DNA from: Chrysopilus asiliformis
Taxonomy: Eukaryota; Arthropoda; Insecta; Diptera; Rhagionidae
Assembly: GCA_964034945.1 (NCBI GenBank)
Contig: OZ035961.1
Location: 48,534,184-48,598,183, forward strand
Direction of reading: 5' to 3'
Length of the DNA: 64,000 bases
The notes beneath the pieces are model-generated. The model saw nothing but the letters and a program-made list of their open reading frames with translations. It was not told the origin of the DNA and made no database searches. The translations under genes were made by a program, and so were the position numbers. Positions 1-30,879 of this stretch are shown one piece after another (the stretch's first letter is position 1; the number at the start of each line of letters is the position of its first letter).

Positions 1-1717
1 GTTAGTGAATCGTTTGCTTTCGGCTGCCGAAGTGGCCGTCGTCTACCAACACGTATCATTGCGTTGGAGAGTCGAGTAAAAATGTTCATACATTGATTGT
101 ATTCTCGTAAAATTTGAATAAAAATGTTATCGTTGTGAGGAGCCAGACGAGCCAAGGAGTGCCCAGGCTTGCTTTAGATTATAGTCTCTCTATCCAAGAT
201 TAACTCAAAGAGTACCGTGAATTTTCATACTGTATATACTGTAATCAGGGATCCTATCGGCGAATACGATACGAATGGTTTGAATTATAAATTAAATTTT
301 GTTGTGAGTGTTTTATACCAATAACTGCATTTAATTTACGATTTTAACCGCTCGCACCGCACCCTAAAGCGTCGTTGTCATTGATCAAGTTACTTGAATC
401 AAGTAGTCGTACATGCACGATATTTGACGTTGTGTACGTCGCACGCATATGGGTTAGTTGCTGACAAATCAACTTGATTCAAAGTAGACGGCATTCCTAC
501 TTTTGGTTTAACTTGATCCCAACACATGCTCATAAAAGCGTGTGGAAACGAAACAGTTCTATATGTGTGTGTTTAAATTCATTTTGTTTTCTGTTTTCGG
601 TGGAGAAGACGGTTTAGATCTAGTAAAAAAGTTTCACTGCCTAATGCCAAAACAAACACAAATGTCACAAATCTTCGTACAACACAATTTAAGGTTAAAT
701 TGAATGTAGCGATTTATTTCCTCAGAAAATTTTAGGTTATGTTTTCGCCCAGATGTCAATTTTACTTGCAAGAGCTACTTGATACGTGTGGATGGCTGAA
801 TGTAGCGGAATGTTGCTGAATTATCTACTTGCAATCAAGTAACTTGCATAATGACAACGGCGCTTAATCGCCGATATGGCTCTAGAAATAGTGAATTTAA
901 CCTTTTTTTTCAAATCAGCAAACATTTTCTACTGGGCCGTTCAAGTTTTAGCTAATTAAGGTGTGGTGCCGGTACTGCCGTTTATTCTGCTCCAGGATTC
1001 AGGCATTGTTTCCACTTGTAAATGCTGCTTAGTGGAAGTGCTCGTTGGAAAAATAGTCGCAATCCTTCCTGTATTCGGTTTCTTTTCCCAAAAGTGGATA
1101 AGCTAAAGTTTCTTCTCAGCGGAACAAGATTCAAGAGAAAACATGAGAAAAGGGGGAAAAGTTAATTTCTTTTCGACCTTTTATTAATAAACCGATAAAT
1201 CATATAACAAGTATTTTCAGCGATAAAGTTAATCAACTAAAAAAAGCCTTTTTATTGGTAAATTTTTTTTCTTTCAGCGGGTCGATAGGACAAATTGTAC
1301 TGCCTAAAGTCATGTGGCTCACAAACGGATGCCAAGTGTAAACTTGGTTCGGAGTCGGCGAAGTCAAATTATTGTGTCTAGATTGCATTTAATTTATATT
1401 TCAGTACTTTATAAACTGGTCTTTTTGAAGTGATTTTAGAAAAAACCTATGCGAATTTTGCAAAGTTGTCGCGTATTCATTTATGATTTTGATCGAGAAA
1501 CTGATTTTGTATAATCATCGGATTGGGATCTGAATTTGACTGGAGTAGTACTTTGGGAAATCATTTTTCAAATCAAAAATTCGGCAGCCATCTTTGGTCA
1601 GTCGGCTCACACTAATTCATTGTCTTTTCTGGTTTTTCATACGGAGCCAGAGAAATCACCTAAACTTAGAAAAGTAAAATTCGTTTAAAAGAAGCAAATT
1701 TAAATAATCTGTCATAA
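1..1717. other. Region upstream of the eff start codon
   Basis: No coding region is seen. The stretch should hold the 5' untranslated sequence and perhaps the promoter of eff. The first ~200 bases are less A+T-rich than what follows and could be a 5' UTR exon, but no splice site or transcription start can be fixed. A PIF-like MITE occupies 368-864. Confidence 0.4.
368..864. mobile_element. PIF/Harbinger-like MITE, 497 bp
   Basis: Imperfect terminal inverted repeats of about 42 bp begin AGCGTCGTTGTCATT on the left and AGCGCCGTTGTCATT when the right end is read inward. Both ends carry the direct 3-bp duplication TAA (365-367 and 865-867), which is typical of PIF/Harbinger. Subterminal CAAGTTACTTG motifs recur. 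Its interior segment near 722-748 matches, in the other orientation, the interior of the element at 13672-14139, so the two are related. No coding capacity. Confidence 0.75.
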
Positions 1718-19829
<18,112 letters not shown>

Positions 19830-20030
19830 TGCGTTCCAGTTGTACAATCGATCCGTCATGTAATAAACGCTATTACACATTATACTTATTACAACAAAAA
19901 GCAACTATTCAACATCAAAAATAGCGAAGAAAAAGGAGAAGCTGAAAAAGAAAAACAACATGATTTGTCAATCATAAGGAAGAGTGATAAATAAAAGAAT
20001 TAATAATAAAAATGAAAACAGAAATAAAAT
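19830..20030 (+). promoter_or_regulatory. eff 3' UTR with poly(A) signals
   Basis: Sequence after the eff stop. AATAAA at 19990-19995 and another near 20022 are candidate cleavage signals. The true 3' end cannot be seen, and longer 3' UTRs are possible. Confidence 0.45.
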
Positions 20031-21508
20031 GTTTTGGTAACTGAACAATATTTATCATTATCCAACAGATGTATTAATTTATTTGAAAATTTGATTTTTT
20101 GAAATGGAAATAAGATTAAAAAAAGTTTAAAACAAATATATACGAAACATACAATCTATGCAGACAATTTAAGTTGTACCGAAATTATCCCAAATTTGTT
20201 CTTTTTATATTATGAACACACCTATCGATATTTATAGAAATTCAAAGAATTTGTCATCTTTTTGTATTATTGATTTTTATTATTAAAGTTATTTTTTATT
20301 GTCATTCAAAATAGAAAAAAAAAATACAAAACAAGGTATAATGCTATTGCCCAATTTCCCTTACCATTGTCATTATTATCATAATTGCCAACGACGCAAA
20401 CACACACCAAATGTCAACCATTTCATTTAACACCTATCCCCCCCCTTTCCTCCGTTTTTACATGTTCCTGGTGTGCGAGTGTTTTTATATACTCTTCCGA
20501 TTGTGCATATTTAAGTTTTCTTTTTATATTATAAATAATATTAATTAATTTGAAATGAGATCATTAAAAATAACTGTAAAATATCGAAGAAACTATTTTA
20601 AAAAAACAATTTTCTTTTTCTGTTTCTTTTTCTTAGAACTGTATTCCTTTTTTCAGGCTATAAAAAAGCATTACTGCAACAGTATATGTTAAATTATAAA
20701 TTATTACAATTCTTAAAATAAATTTAATGATTAAACAAAAAAAAATGCAAGTAATGAAATAAATTTAAAACATACAAGAAATGACGTGAATTTGTGTGTG
20801 GTCTGTCCTTAAAACTCATCCTCATATTCCGGTGTTAGCTGTAGCATCCTCAAATACATAATTAAAAATGACCTTCTCCTAGAATATCTATTAAATTTTT
20901 TATTATTATTAAATAGCACCAAAACTGCGACTAGATGATTGTGTTTTTAACTTAAATTTTAAATAAATAAATTTCTTTAATATGATATTTACATTCGAAA
21001 ACCTTTTTTATTCTGCACAATAAGTATATTTTGAGATATGGGAAGAATATATCCGGAGGTTTGGATTGGTTGAACTTTACTCATGAATATGATACTTCAA
21101 AGTTGCCACTTTTTTTCGAGTTTTTCTGTCGGTATCCTTGGAATTTTTAAAAAGCAGAAAAATTTGTTTTAAAAGAAAGTACATAATCGGCAACTTTCAA
21201 GGTGTTTGCCTAGGGTTTTTAATTATCCCACCTTAAAAGCTATCCGGATATCAAATATCCGAAAAAATCAAAATATTCGAATAATCCGGAAATCGGGATC
21301 ATTTAAAATAATTAAAAAAAAATGATTTGAAAACTATTTTTATTATATAAAGAAATTTTCTTCGACCGCAACTTTCTTAAAAACTTCTGAGCCGATTTTA
21401 ACAAACCTTTATTGTTTGCTTTACGGTATTATTGCGGGTTACATAGGCTATACCGCTGCCACTTCAGACTTAGTTTTCGTTAAGTTCGAAGTCTTAGTTT
21501 TCGATATA
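20031..21508. other. A+T-rich intergenic or 3' UTR sequence
   Basis: No coding region or complete element seen. May include a longer eff 3' UTR. Confidence 0.3.
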
Positions 21509-21510
21509 CA

Positions 21511-21600
21511 GTGGTACCTCGGTTCGTGAACCTACAGCCTTATTGTCTTTCTCATCCAGGTAACGATGCGACGTCATTCAGGTGACGGACGAAAACTTGG
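21511..21600. mobile_element. Solo pogo-like left end
   Basis: TA followed by CAGTGGTACCTCGGTTCGTG is a typical pogo/Tigger-type terminus. No matching inverted end was found downstream, so this is a solo or truncated element whose right limit is unknown. Confidence 0.4.
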
Positions 21601-21749
21601 TGTTGTTAGTTGATCAGCTGGGCGAACAATCGGCTCACTTACATTTTTCAAGTGAGGGGTGAACGAAAGTGGAAGTGTTTAAGACCAGGGGAACTTATAT
21701 ACACAAAAATACCATCAATTAAGTTATTTGAAAGATTGTATATTATTTC

Positions 21750-22374
21750 TATACCTTTTCAACTTCAAATTGGAAATAAGCAATGTCAAATTGGAAATAA
21801 TCATTTTCAAATTGGAAATAGACTTTAAAAATTGGAATAAATCATTAAAAATTGAAAATAATCATTAAAAATTGGAAATAATCATTAAAAATTGGAAATA
21901 ATCATTAAAAATTGGAAAAAATCATTTAAGTTAAAAAAACACACAAATCAAATTTAAAACATCTGGTATGAATTTTTGAACATAAGCAACATATTTAGCA
22001 CAATTTGCAACAGATAAATTTGATACATTCCGAAATTCGGTTTGGGATAAATTTGTCCTATTTTCACCTGCTAAAATCTGTGGCATTTCACCTGACCAAG
22101 CAAGTTCTCCGATCCCCACCATTGTTATAAAAAGCACAAATTTGTTTTTTAATATTATCAGCTTCCCTTTTCTTAATATGATTTTTTCCAATTTTTAATG
22201 ATTATTTCCAATTTTTAATGATTATTTCCAATTTTTAATGATTATTTTCAATTTTTAATGATTTATTCCAATTTTTAAAGTTTATTTCCGATTTGAAAAT
22301 GATTATTTCCAATTTGACATTGCTTATTTCCAATTTGACATTGCTTATTTCCAATTTGAAGTTGAAAAGGTATA
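21750..22374. mobile_element. Foldback element built from ~21-bp tandem repeats, 625 bp
   Basis: Both arms start TATACCTTTTCAAC in inverted orientation and are made of tandem units of the form 'TCAAATTGGAAATAA' grading into 'AAAAATTGGAAATAATCATT' (about 21750-21935 and 22188-22374). The 250-bp loop between them holds an open minus-strand frame of 86 codons that fills it. Long arms of short tandem units with a unique loop define foldback elements. Confidence 0.8.
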
Positions 22375-22859
22375 GTGTTTTGAAGTCAATAAAGTTGTGT
22401 TTTGTGCGATATAAAAATAATTGTTTCGGTGGGAAAACAGAAAATACCCCAAACTAAAATCGATTTGCCATTTTTATAGAAGAAATTTCGATGAATCCAG
22501 TAACGGCGAAAGATTTTCTACACATCAAAAGGATGTAGTTCGATTTTTCAGTCTGAATTTCTCTCAGGATCACATTTATTGAGGCTAAATGCCCATATAA
22601 GTCTGGAATATTTCTCTTTCATTCAATTTAATTGTTTATTTTTTACTTACGTTGCTTGGGGCAAATCGAAAGGATCGACGGTATTGGATTATTCTACTAA
22701 TTTGAGACAATAATTGGGAAGCAATTTGCGTGATTATCTTTTTGTTTATTACTACAAAATATGACATTTGAATACACCCATATTTTTGAATTTGACAACA
22801 GTGTCCCTTAAAAAATTGATATTGTGTGGCCACCACAAAGAATTTATTATTAATATCTT

Positions 22860-22974
22860 AGCCTCGCATTTTACGAAAAACGGATCTGCGTAAAATTTCA
22901 AGTCTCTAGCTCAATCTGTGCGCCCGCAATTCGCGCCACAGACGGACGGACGGACATGCTAAATTCAACTTTTT
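22860..22974 (-). repeat. Inverted partial copy of the GTCC foldback family
   Basis: Reads 'CGCATTTTACGAAAAACGG', 'AAGTCTCTAGCTCAAT' and a GACGGACGG tract, the complement of the tract region of the family. It abuts the forward copy that starts at 22975. Confidence 0.65.
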
Positions 22975-23299
22975 ATACCCGTATGGTGAAACCAAAGGGT
23001 ATATTAACTTTGCCTTACCGTTTGTAACGCCAAGATCCCGTCATCACACATAAAAATGAATTACACCAGTGTGTTTAGAATGATAAAAAAAAATTGAATT
23101 TTCCATGTCCGTCCGTCTGTCTGTCTGTCTGTCTGTCCGTCTGTCTGTGGCGCGGATTGCAGGCGCACGGATTGAGCTACAGACTTGAAATTTTGCGCAG
23201 ATTCGTTTTTCGTAAAATGCAAGGCTAAGTTCGTTAATGGGCAAAAACGGACCATTAGGGGGGGTACCCCCCATACGAACGAAAACGATTTTTGCGAAT

Positions 23300-24715
23300 C
23301 ACCTCTATTCTTGAATACGGCGTTAGGAGCAAAAACCTAACGCGCTCGATTCGATTCGCTACGCAATTGGTATTCTGGAATACGCCGGGAGCTTCGCGTT
23401 TGATACATAAAGTATCGCATGGCAACGCGCTGTCAAACATCAGCTGATTCGATTGTTTGTTCTTAATTTTGAATAAAAATGAAGTGTTTGAAGTGATTTG
23501 CTTCAGTAGCCATGGATTCTACACTGATGTATTATTTATTGAGGCAAGAGGAGTTGAATTCGTTACGCCAGCAAAGAAATTTTCTAAGACACTTCAGATT
23601 TGATGAGCTTAACCGATGAAGCGTAAGTGCATACAAATACTGGGAAACTCAAAGATTTTTATTTGCAATTTTGTAGATTCAAAAAAGATTTCCGGTTCCG
23701 GTCGAATATATTGAATTTCCTCCAACAATAAATTCATCTCTATCGGCGACTTCCTCGTATATCCCTTGGCAATGTCCGGATTGTTTTTCATTTTTGAAAT
23801 TAAAAATGCGAACTGGTCATTATTTGTAGTGTTTTTCTTTGCACTCCTATTTTAAAAATCACTGTTAAAATCTTTCATTAAAACATATAATATATTTACC
23901 TTACATTTTTGCAAACACCGAATTCAAACGTGAATGAAACGCGAGAAATTTGAAGTGAGTGATTTAACCTCAAAAAAGTGTTCCCGGCGTATTCAAGAAT
24001 AACAAAAATCGAATGCGTTACAATGCGTTATTCCAAATCGAACGTTGATAGATACTGCGTATTCAAGAATACCGATTGCTCACGATCGAACACTAAAGGT
24101 GGGTTTAGAAACACGAGCATTTTCATTTTTACTGGCAAAGTGAGTGGGATAGCGAAATTCAAATTTACGTGCGCAAAAAGTCGATCACATCAGTGTCTCA
24201 CACGTACTTTCCCTTCCACTTTATGGCGAACTGTCACTGCACATCACCTTCTCACAGCAATACGTTTGTTAGCACTTCAATTTCACCTAACAAAATCATT
24301 TTCTGTGATGTTATAATTAATAACATAATTATTATTACCTCCCGTTTCCATTTAAAATGCGTAGCTTTCAAATAAACATCGAACTTAACCTTACTTTTGC
24401 TGGCTGCCATAATTCCCCATAATTCAGGGGTAACATTTTGCTAGCAGGGCGGGGAAGTCCAATGTGTTTGTTGTTGTTTACTGCCATAACTTTCCTATCG
24501 TCGACGAAAATTATGGATAGTAAAACCACTACATGCAAGCAAAATTTCCAGTAAAATTTTTACTGAGTGGTTTCCCGTCCCTTTCCCATTTGGTGAAAAA
24601 GTCATAAGAAATCTGGCATTTCACTCACTTTGCCAGTAAAAATGAAAATGCTCGTGTTTCTAAACCCACCTTAATCGAGCAAATAAACGTAACGCCGTAT
24701 TCAAGAATAGAGGTG
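23300..24715. mobile_element. TIR element, 1416 bp, nested in the GTCC foldback element
   Basis: Ends CACCTCTATTCTTGAATACG in inverted orientation, about 26 bp. AAT occurs directly at both sides (23297-23299, 24716-24718). Removing it restores GCGAATATCTCAAAAACGG, the sequence seen intact at 43010. The 'GTATTCAAGAAT' motif recurs inside at 23980-24070. No recognisable transposase. Confidence 0.75.
24097..24671. mobile_element. PIF/Harbinger-like MITE, 575 bp, third nesting level
   Basis: Ends AGGTGGGTTTAGAAACACG in inverted orientation over about 53 bp, with TAA duplications at 24094-24096 and 24672-24674. It sits inside the 23300-24715 element. Confidence 0.8.
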
Positions 24716-25069
24716 AATATCTCAAAAACGGTGCATCTTATCAAAAAAGTCCAAGAACAAAAGTTTTTCAGGATATTATTCTACATAAAACTCCCATACA
24801 TCAAAATCCGATTGGAACAAATTTTAAAAAATCTTATTGGAAAGTTTGACTTCATAGTGGAATTTTGATAAAACTGTTCGCCATTCACTTAAATCACCAT
24901 ACGGGTTTTCAATAATTGCCAGATTGGCAATTATAGCTTTTGTTATGTTTATCATTCTAAACACACTGGTGTAATTAATTTTTGTGTGTGATGACGGGAT
25001 CTTGGCGTTACAAACGGTAAGGCAAATTTAATATACCCTTTGGTTTCACCATACGGGTATAAAAAATCG

Positions 25070-25890
25070 TTAGAATATCAATGCTGTTATCAATCAAATG
25101 CGAAAAATCCCCCGAAACGGTCGAATTTATGAGTGAGTCCATTAGTGACTCTCAAAATATCAGAATGCTGGGCATCGAAAGAAATAAGAAACTTCACTGG
25201 AGCGATCATATTTTCAAAATCGCAAAGGAAACATCGCAGTGCAAGTCTTTAGCAGATTAATTACCGTGTCTCGAGCATCGTAGATCGGTTGGGGTACTCA
25301 GCATATTCTATAGATATTCCCAAGGGAAATGTTCTATCGAAATCCAGGGGAGTGATTTTTTTATTCAGGTTGATAAAAAATAAAGAAAAAGCTTTTAATA
25401 GCGTGTTAAAAAGTGACTTAATTATCAGGAAAACCATATCGCCATCTTTAATATTCTGCGTGCATAAAAACAGAAAATGTATTTGTGCAGTCCGACAACG
25501 ACGATGATGTTTCTCTCTCGATCTCTCTTCTATTCGACATTTTTAATAGCCCCGATTTAATTGCCCATACATTTAAATTAAATGCTCGATCATTTGTTTT
25601 GACTGCCTAACGTAAAAAAGAGCACTCTGTCAGACAGTCAAATTAACTTATTGGGTTTTTGTGTTAACTACTATTCATTTAAATAATTTTAGATGTATTT
25701 AAATCAAATACAAGATATCTGTTTTAAACAACCCTCATTTAAAAAGAATGATTTGGTATTTGTTTTTATTACTTTCTCTTTCGATTCAAATAAAAAACAT
25801 TTGATTTTGGAGTTTAAATGAGAAATAGTTAATTCAAATGACGATTCTTGATTCAACTACATGCCTGATTTCTTGCAGTGTAGTCAAAAG
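25070..25890. other. Unassigned intergenic sequence
   Basis: No gene or complete element recognised between the foldback element and the next MITE. Confidence 0.3.
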
Positions 25891-25897
25891 CCTTTTA

Positions 25898-26027
25898 GGG
25901 CATGCACAAAACCGACCAATTGCATGCTATTCTAGTACGCTTCATACTATGCGAACTGAAAACTTTCCTTTAAAAACTGGAATTAGAACGGGAATTAGCA
26001 TGTAATTAAACTGTTTCGCACATGCCC
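25898..26027. mobile_element. Small Tourist-like (PIF/Harbinger) MITE, 130 bp
   Basis: Inverted ends of about 32 bp begin GGGCATG and align as GGGCATGCACAAAAC against GGGCATGTGCGAAAC. TTA occurs at both sides (25895-25897, 26028-26030). Confidence 0.7.
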
Positions 26028-26030
26028 TTA

Positions 26031-28950
26031 ATCGGATGCGTTGTTCTGTTACGTCCGTCAATAAAGTAGTTTGTCACTAAATAGTCATTCCTACATACAT
26101 GTGGTTGAGAAAAGTTATGTAAAACTATGTTCTTAAATATTGCTAACCTAACAACATTTTGGCACAGTTTTTGGAAAATTCTAAACATTTTTTTGATGTG
26201 TATGGAGAAGGAAGCAGTTGAATTTTGATGTATGGAAGAGTTATGTAAAATAACATTTTAAATATATATAAGCTTTATAATATTTTTAATACAAGACACT
26301 TTGAGAAAATCATAAAAAAAATGTTCAATTTATGTTTTACCCACTTGAAATAAAATAATTGTAGCCTATTTTTTACTAATTTAATAATTGTGAAGTCCCA
26401 TTGAAATTCGCCCAATAATTTTCACATTATGTGTTAACAGACAGAAAAAAATAAACTAACAGACAACATGTTGAGTGTTGAAGAGTAACTACACGGCATT
26501 TAATTGCTGATAACCTAATGAAAAGCACTTTGTATGTTGACGTTTTCGGTGGGTAGAACGTGTAGTATCAGCCGTTGATGACAGATTCTGTTGATGGTCA
26601 ACGTGTTCTTATTAATTTATATTATTAATTTGTTTTACTGTTAATACAACAGAAAGTACACCAGTTGGCAGCATAAATGCCACCTTAAAAAGGCCACTGG
26701 GAGCGATAAATTACCAATAAGTCCTGAGCAAGGGAAAACTCTTCACAAAATCCAACCAGATTCGAAAATTTCTTACTGGTCGTTGTTTGATTGTCTTTCA
26801 AGCCTTATTACAAGAGTAAAAGTTGACAGGTTTTCATGACATTTTTCAAATTTTGTATGAAATTATATATGAACCAGCAAAAGAAACTTTGGAATCGTCT
26901 ATTGGTTCACTTTTTGTTGAAGCTTTTGTAGTTTAGTGCTAGTATTTCCTTGAAGCCTTAAGACTATAGTCTGAATTGACCGATTTTTATGAAGTTTTTC
27001 AAATTGTGTGTGGAAGTATTCAAAGAAAGAGGTCGACCCGTTAACTTCTTATTAAAGTAAAAAAATAAAATATTATTTTCTTTTTACCTACCTATATTTT
27101 AATAAAAGATTGCTTTCCCATTTTATGATCAATTAAATTCCAGCCCTAAGTTATATTCTAAGCGTCATGAAATTACATCCAACCCTTTTTAAATTTTGTA
27201 GCAAGAAACATCACGTTATGGTTTTTTGCTGTTTTAAGAAATTTACTTGCATTTTGCATGTAAACATAAAACTTTCAAACCCTACTTTTGACCGCCGATT
27301 TTTCGGTCAAGGGTCATAAGACTTTTTTCTTGGCAATTACTGTGGTTGGAGCACCATAACGCTTGTTTGTGTTCAAAATCATTTTACATTTCACATTTAT
27401 GACTGCTTATACCATCAATCTGTATGAACACACGTTCTTCAAGTCTTTGGTCAAAAAAATCTTCAAGGAAACAAAGTGAGGAAGTAATATAATTTAGGTC
27501 TTTGCCTGCATAGTTTTTTGATTTAAAAAAAACATCACATGAAATTACTATGGCAAACTGGTTTTAAGATGTTATTCAACTTTTTCCGGGCATAGAAAGC
27601 TGCTAAATGATAATAAGCCATCTACTGTCTACTCCACATGACTAGTTTTTTGTGCAAGACAAAAACAAAAAGTTTTACCAAATGTAAACTTTTAGCGTTT
27701 ACACTTTTTTAATTTGTAGTGCATTTCTCGCCGTTGCCTGGTCAGGTCGAGTGACGATTTTTATTTAAATAATATTTAAATATTTATTTATGAGAATTTG
27801 TGAATGAAAACAATGCTATATTAAAAGTTTATTTTAACTGTTTAGTTGCAATTTAACGTGATATCGCGTAAATAGTGTTAATTAAAGGTAATATGCAACT
27901 ATAAGTGATATGCTTCAATTCAAATACATATATTAACATTGTAGGTGTCATTCGTTAAGATAGTGATTGATTTTTTGGCTTTTTTTATTTTTATTTTGAG
28001 TAGTTTAGTTCAGCTAAACTTGGATAAAAAGATCTGTGGTATTTGAAGGGAAAGAAAAAACTTTTCCAAGGACTTTTCAATGAAGCGTTTTCTTGGTTGA
28101 GTTGGACTTAAAAATTTCTATTTCGGTACATAACTTTTGTTTTTTTTGACATGATGTTAGCAGATACGAAAGAAAAAATATGTGATCACAATAATCGTTT
28201 CAATAAAGTACAGTCAATATAGTGAACACCCCATATAGTGAACATTCGATATAGTGTTGATCCTCATTTCTTTTAACATTGGTATTGAACAAATAGTTTT
28301 TTACTGCTCGAAATAGGAGATTTACAAAAATTCAGTTGATAAGCAATGAACATGCGAAATAAATTTAAACAGAATTTATGTGTGTGTGGGTGTAAAAAGC
28401 TTTGGATATACAAAATTTCTCTTATCCGTCGAAATGCAGATCCATTCAGCGATGTGCAGTAAAAAATGTGCAGGGTGTAAAACATTAAGATGCAGGTTGG
28501 GTGTACGGTTTTCGCAATTTCTTTTGGAACAGGGACACTTTTGGAGATACTGAAGCTTATGAAAATAGTGATTCTGAATGCGACAACGATCACAATACTG
28601 AAAATTCTGAAAACCAAATTGCAGCCCGAGTTGGTTTCAATTCACCGAATACGACACTGAACTGGTCGGAATAAAATAATATTATAGCATCAAAGAGATC
28701 ATTTTGAATAAAAAAATTAAAGATCAAACTTTCTTATAATAATGAATTTTGACAATAGCTGTTACATATTTATTTTGAAAAACTTAGCTGTATCCACCTA
28801 GTGGTGAGATGATATCTTTCTTACATAATTGATCCTTATACGGTAAAAAATTAGAAATAATAAAAAATAGATATAATTAAAACTCACTATACAAAACCAT
28901 TCGAAAACAAATTGAGGTGAACAATTGAAGTGTGGCATAAAACATGCTTT
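26031..28950. other. A+T-rich intergenic sequence
   Basis: No coding region supported. A sequence with pogo-like style (TACAGTCAATATAGTGAAC) occurs at 28210, without a partner end. Confidence 0.3.
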
Positions 28951-28953
28951 TAT

Positions 28954-29220
28954 GATTGTGTTTACATTGAGACTCACTTTGAGGCGGCACGTCATTCCTC
29001 ATTTTTCTGCCGTATGCACACGGTTCGCTTCATCTGGATTCACTAACCGGTTTCATCAACAAAACTAGACACAGGTTTCAACGACCAGACTCAAAAACCG
29101 GTTTGCGACCGATAATTTTAAGTGAATCTAAACTTCGTTCGCTCTTTTTGGTTTCCCTCCCCACTGCGTCCCTCACGAATGACGTGCCGCCTCAAAGTGA
29201 GTCTCAATGTAAACACAATC
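28954..29220. mobile_element. MITE, 267 bp, with perfect 44-bp inverted ends
   Basis: Ends start GATTGTGTTTACATTGAGAC and are exact complements over 44 bp, so it is recent. TAT flanks both sides (28951-28953, 29221-29223). Loop of about 180 bp without coding content. Confidence 0.85.
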
Positions 29221-29257
29221 TATCAATAGTTATCATCTTCGGCGCTACAGCTCTTGA

Positions 29258-30289
29258 AGAACCTGGGCAAAAACAATGTATAACAGAGACGATTCAAATC
29301 AAACAAATCATTTTAGAAGAAGCTTAAAGGAGGAACTCCATTGCCATGACTTCTGTAACTGCAAAAAAATGCAGGAAACTAGAGCAAGATAAACTTATAT
29401 AGATCTAAATAGGAATGACTGAATACAAGTATAAACGCTTTCCCTTCCAGTTTAACAATTTTATAGCAATCATGTCAAACCTTATGCTATGAATATAGGG
29501 TTCAAATTAGCATAGAAATAAAGCTATACAGCTGTATGTGTGTGGTTGAACTACATGAAAAATGATAGCTACGCTATAATAGCACTTTGTATGTGTCTGT
29601 GCTCACTATTCACTTACAGGGACAATGTGTGATTGTAGCAGAAATCGCTATAAAAAAGTTCAAGTCCGTCAACTGTAACCATAAAATCGCCATAAAAAAA
29701 GAGGAGAAATTATTTTTGCAGTTGCCGACAAATTTTTGCAGTTGATTCTTATCTCCCTTTCTCCCCAAGGTATCTTCACATAAATGTGTCTCTATTTTTT
29801 TGCAGTTGGAAAAAGTCATGGTAATGGAGAGCCTCCTTAATACCCCATCGCCACGTGTTCAGCACAAACCAGAAAATACTCGCGTCACTTAAAAGCACAG
29901 TAGACACAAAAGTTTGCGATGTTGTCTAATATGCATTCGTCCATAGCATTCGTCCATTTCCACTGAAAACAAAAAAAGGCTAACATTTTGAAGTAAAAAC
30001 TTAGAAAAAATGCTCGAGTTATGTTTTTTTCCATTTTCAAAACCTGCTAGAGAAAGAAGTATCGACTGCTGAGGAACATGCAATCAACAACGAATGAATA
30101 GAAAAAATATTTGGCAACAAGGGATAATTATACTTAAGCTTCTCATAAAGCGACTCTCTTCTGGTTTGTGCCTTAGCTGAACACGTGGCGATGGGGTATT
30201 AAGTTTTTGATTGAAAAATTCATGCTTCTTCTAAAATGATTTGTTTGATTTGAATCGTCTGTGTTATACATTGTTTTTGACCTGGGCCT
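29258..30289. repeat. Inverted repeat pair around a nested MITE
   Basis: About 65-bp arms at 29258-29322 and 30223-30289 share 'AAAAACAATGTATAACA' and 'AATCATTTTAGAAGAAGC'. Likely a DNA element or foldback of about 1 kb. The ends are not exactly defined. Confidence 0.6.
29841..30198. mobile_element. TTAA-flanked MITE, 358 bp
   Basis: Inverted ends TACCCCATCGCCACGTG continue through 'TTCAGC' and a shared 'CACAAACCAGAA'. TTAA occurs at 29837-29840 and 30199-30202, which would fit piggyBac, although the TTAA could also be part of a palindromic end. Confidence 0.6.
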
Positions 30290-30673
30290 CCTCAATTGAG
30301 CTTTCATAACAGGAAAATATGTTGTTTTGGAATTTTCTCTAAAACAAAAAACTTGTGTTTAGAAAAGAGTTTTCCAGGAATTTCTTCAGCCAAAATCTAA
30401 TTGCAAATATTTCCAAATATCAAAGTTCAAAAGAAAATTTTTCACGATTATTCTCTCTAGATCTTCGATCCCATAGTTAATCACGTAAGCTACATAATTT
30501 AAAAGTTTTTCGCGATATGGAAACTTAAAATATATGACGCTTTAAGAACTGTGGATTGATTTGAGATTCATCGTAAGGGGAAACATTCTAGAAAATTTTG
30601 TTTTACATTTTCAATAATTTCTGCTTTTTTTCTTTACTTTGGGCGCCAAGTTTTTTGTTTTAACCTCGATGTT

Positions 30674-30731
30674 GAACGGGCCGATATATCGAGGTATAGC
30701 AACATCGATACCTCGATATATCGGCCCGTTC
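30674..30731. repeat. Perfect hairpin, 24-bp arms
   Basis: GAACGGGCCGATATATCGAG and four further bases pair exactly with 30708-30731 around a 10-base loop. The motif 'CATCGATACCTCGATA' recurs loosely at 31290-31375. Confidence 0.85.
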
Positions 30732-30879
30732 GATGTTAGAACGATGTTAGAACATTACTCTTCATAAAATTAGTAAAGAAACTAATTTTAGCTGATTTAA
30801 TATAGCCACTCCTACTTAAAGATTTGTTTAAATTTTCTTTGGTATCAATTTTCGGTTTCATCTTTCTACAAGATTTTGC

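Larger units (their letters stand above)
22975..25067 (+). mobile_element. GTCC foldback family element with long terminal inverted repeats, split by insertion
   Basis: Starts TATACCCGTATGGTGAAACC and ends with its complement at 25048-25067; the inverted ends stay similar for about 115 bp, through 'GATGACGGGATCTTGGCG'. Inside are the GTCC/GTCT tract (23106-23148), 'CACGGATTGAGCTACAG', GGGGGGGTACCCCCC, 'ATATCTCAAAAACGG' and 'CACCATACGGGT' with a 'TTGCCAGATTGGCAA' palindrome near 24917. It is interrupted by a 1.4 kb element at 23300-24715. No protein gene. Confidence 0.75.

Noticed and set aside
28211..28260. Possible pogo-type end CAGTCAATATAGTGAACACC
   Set aside because: No inverted partner or target duplication found; the sequence alone is too little.
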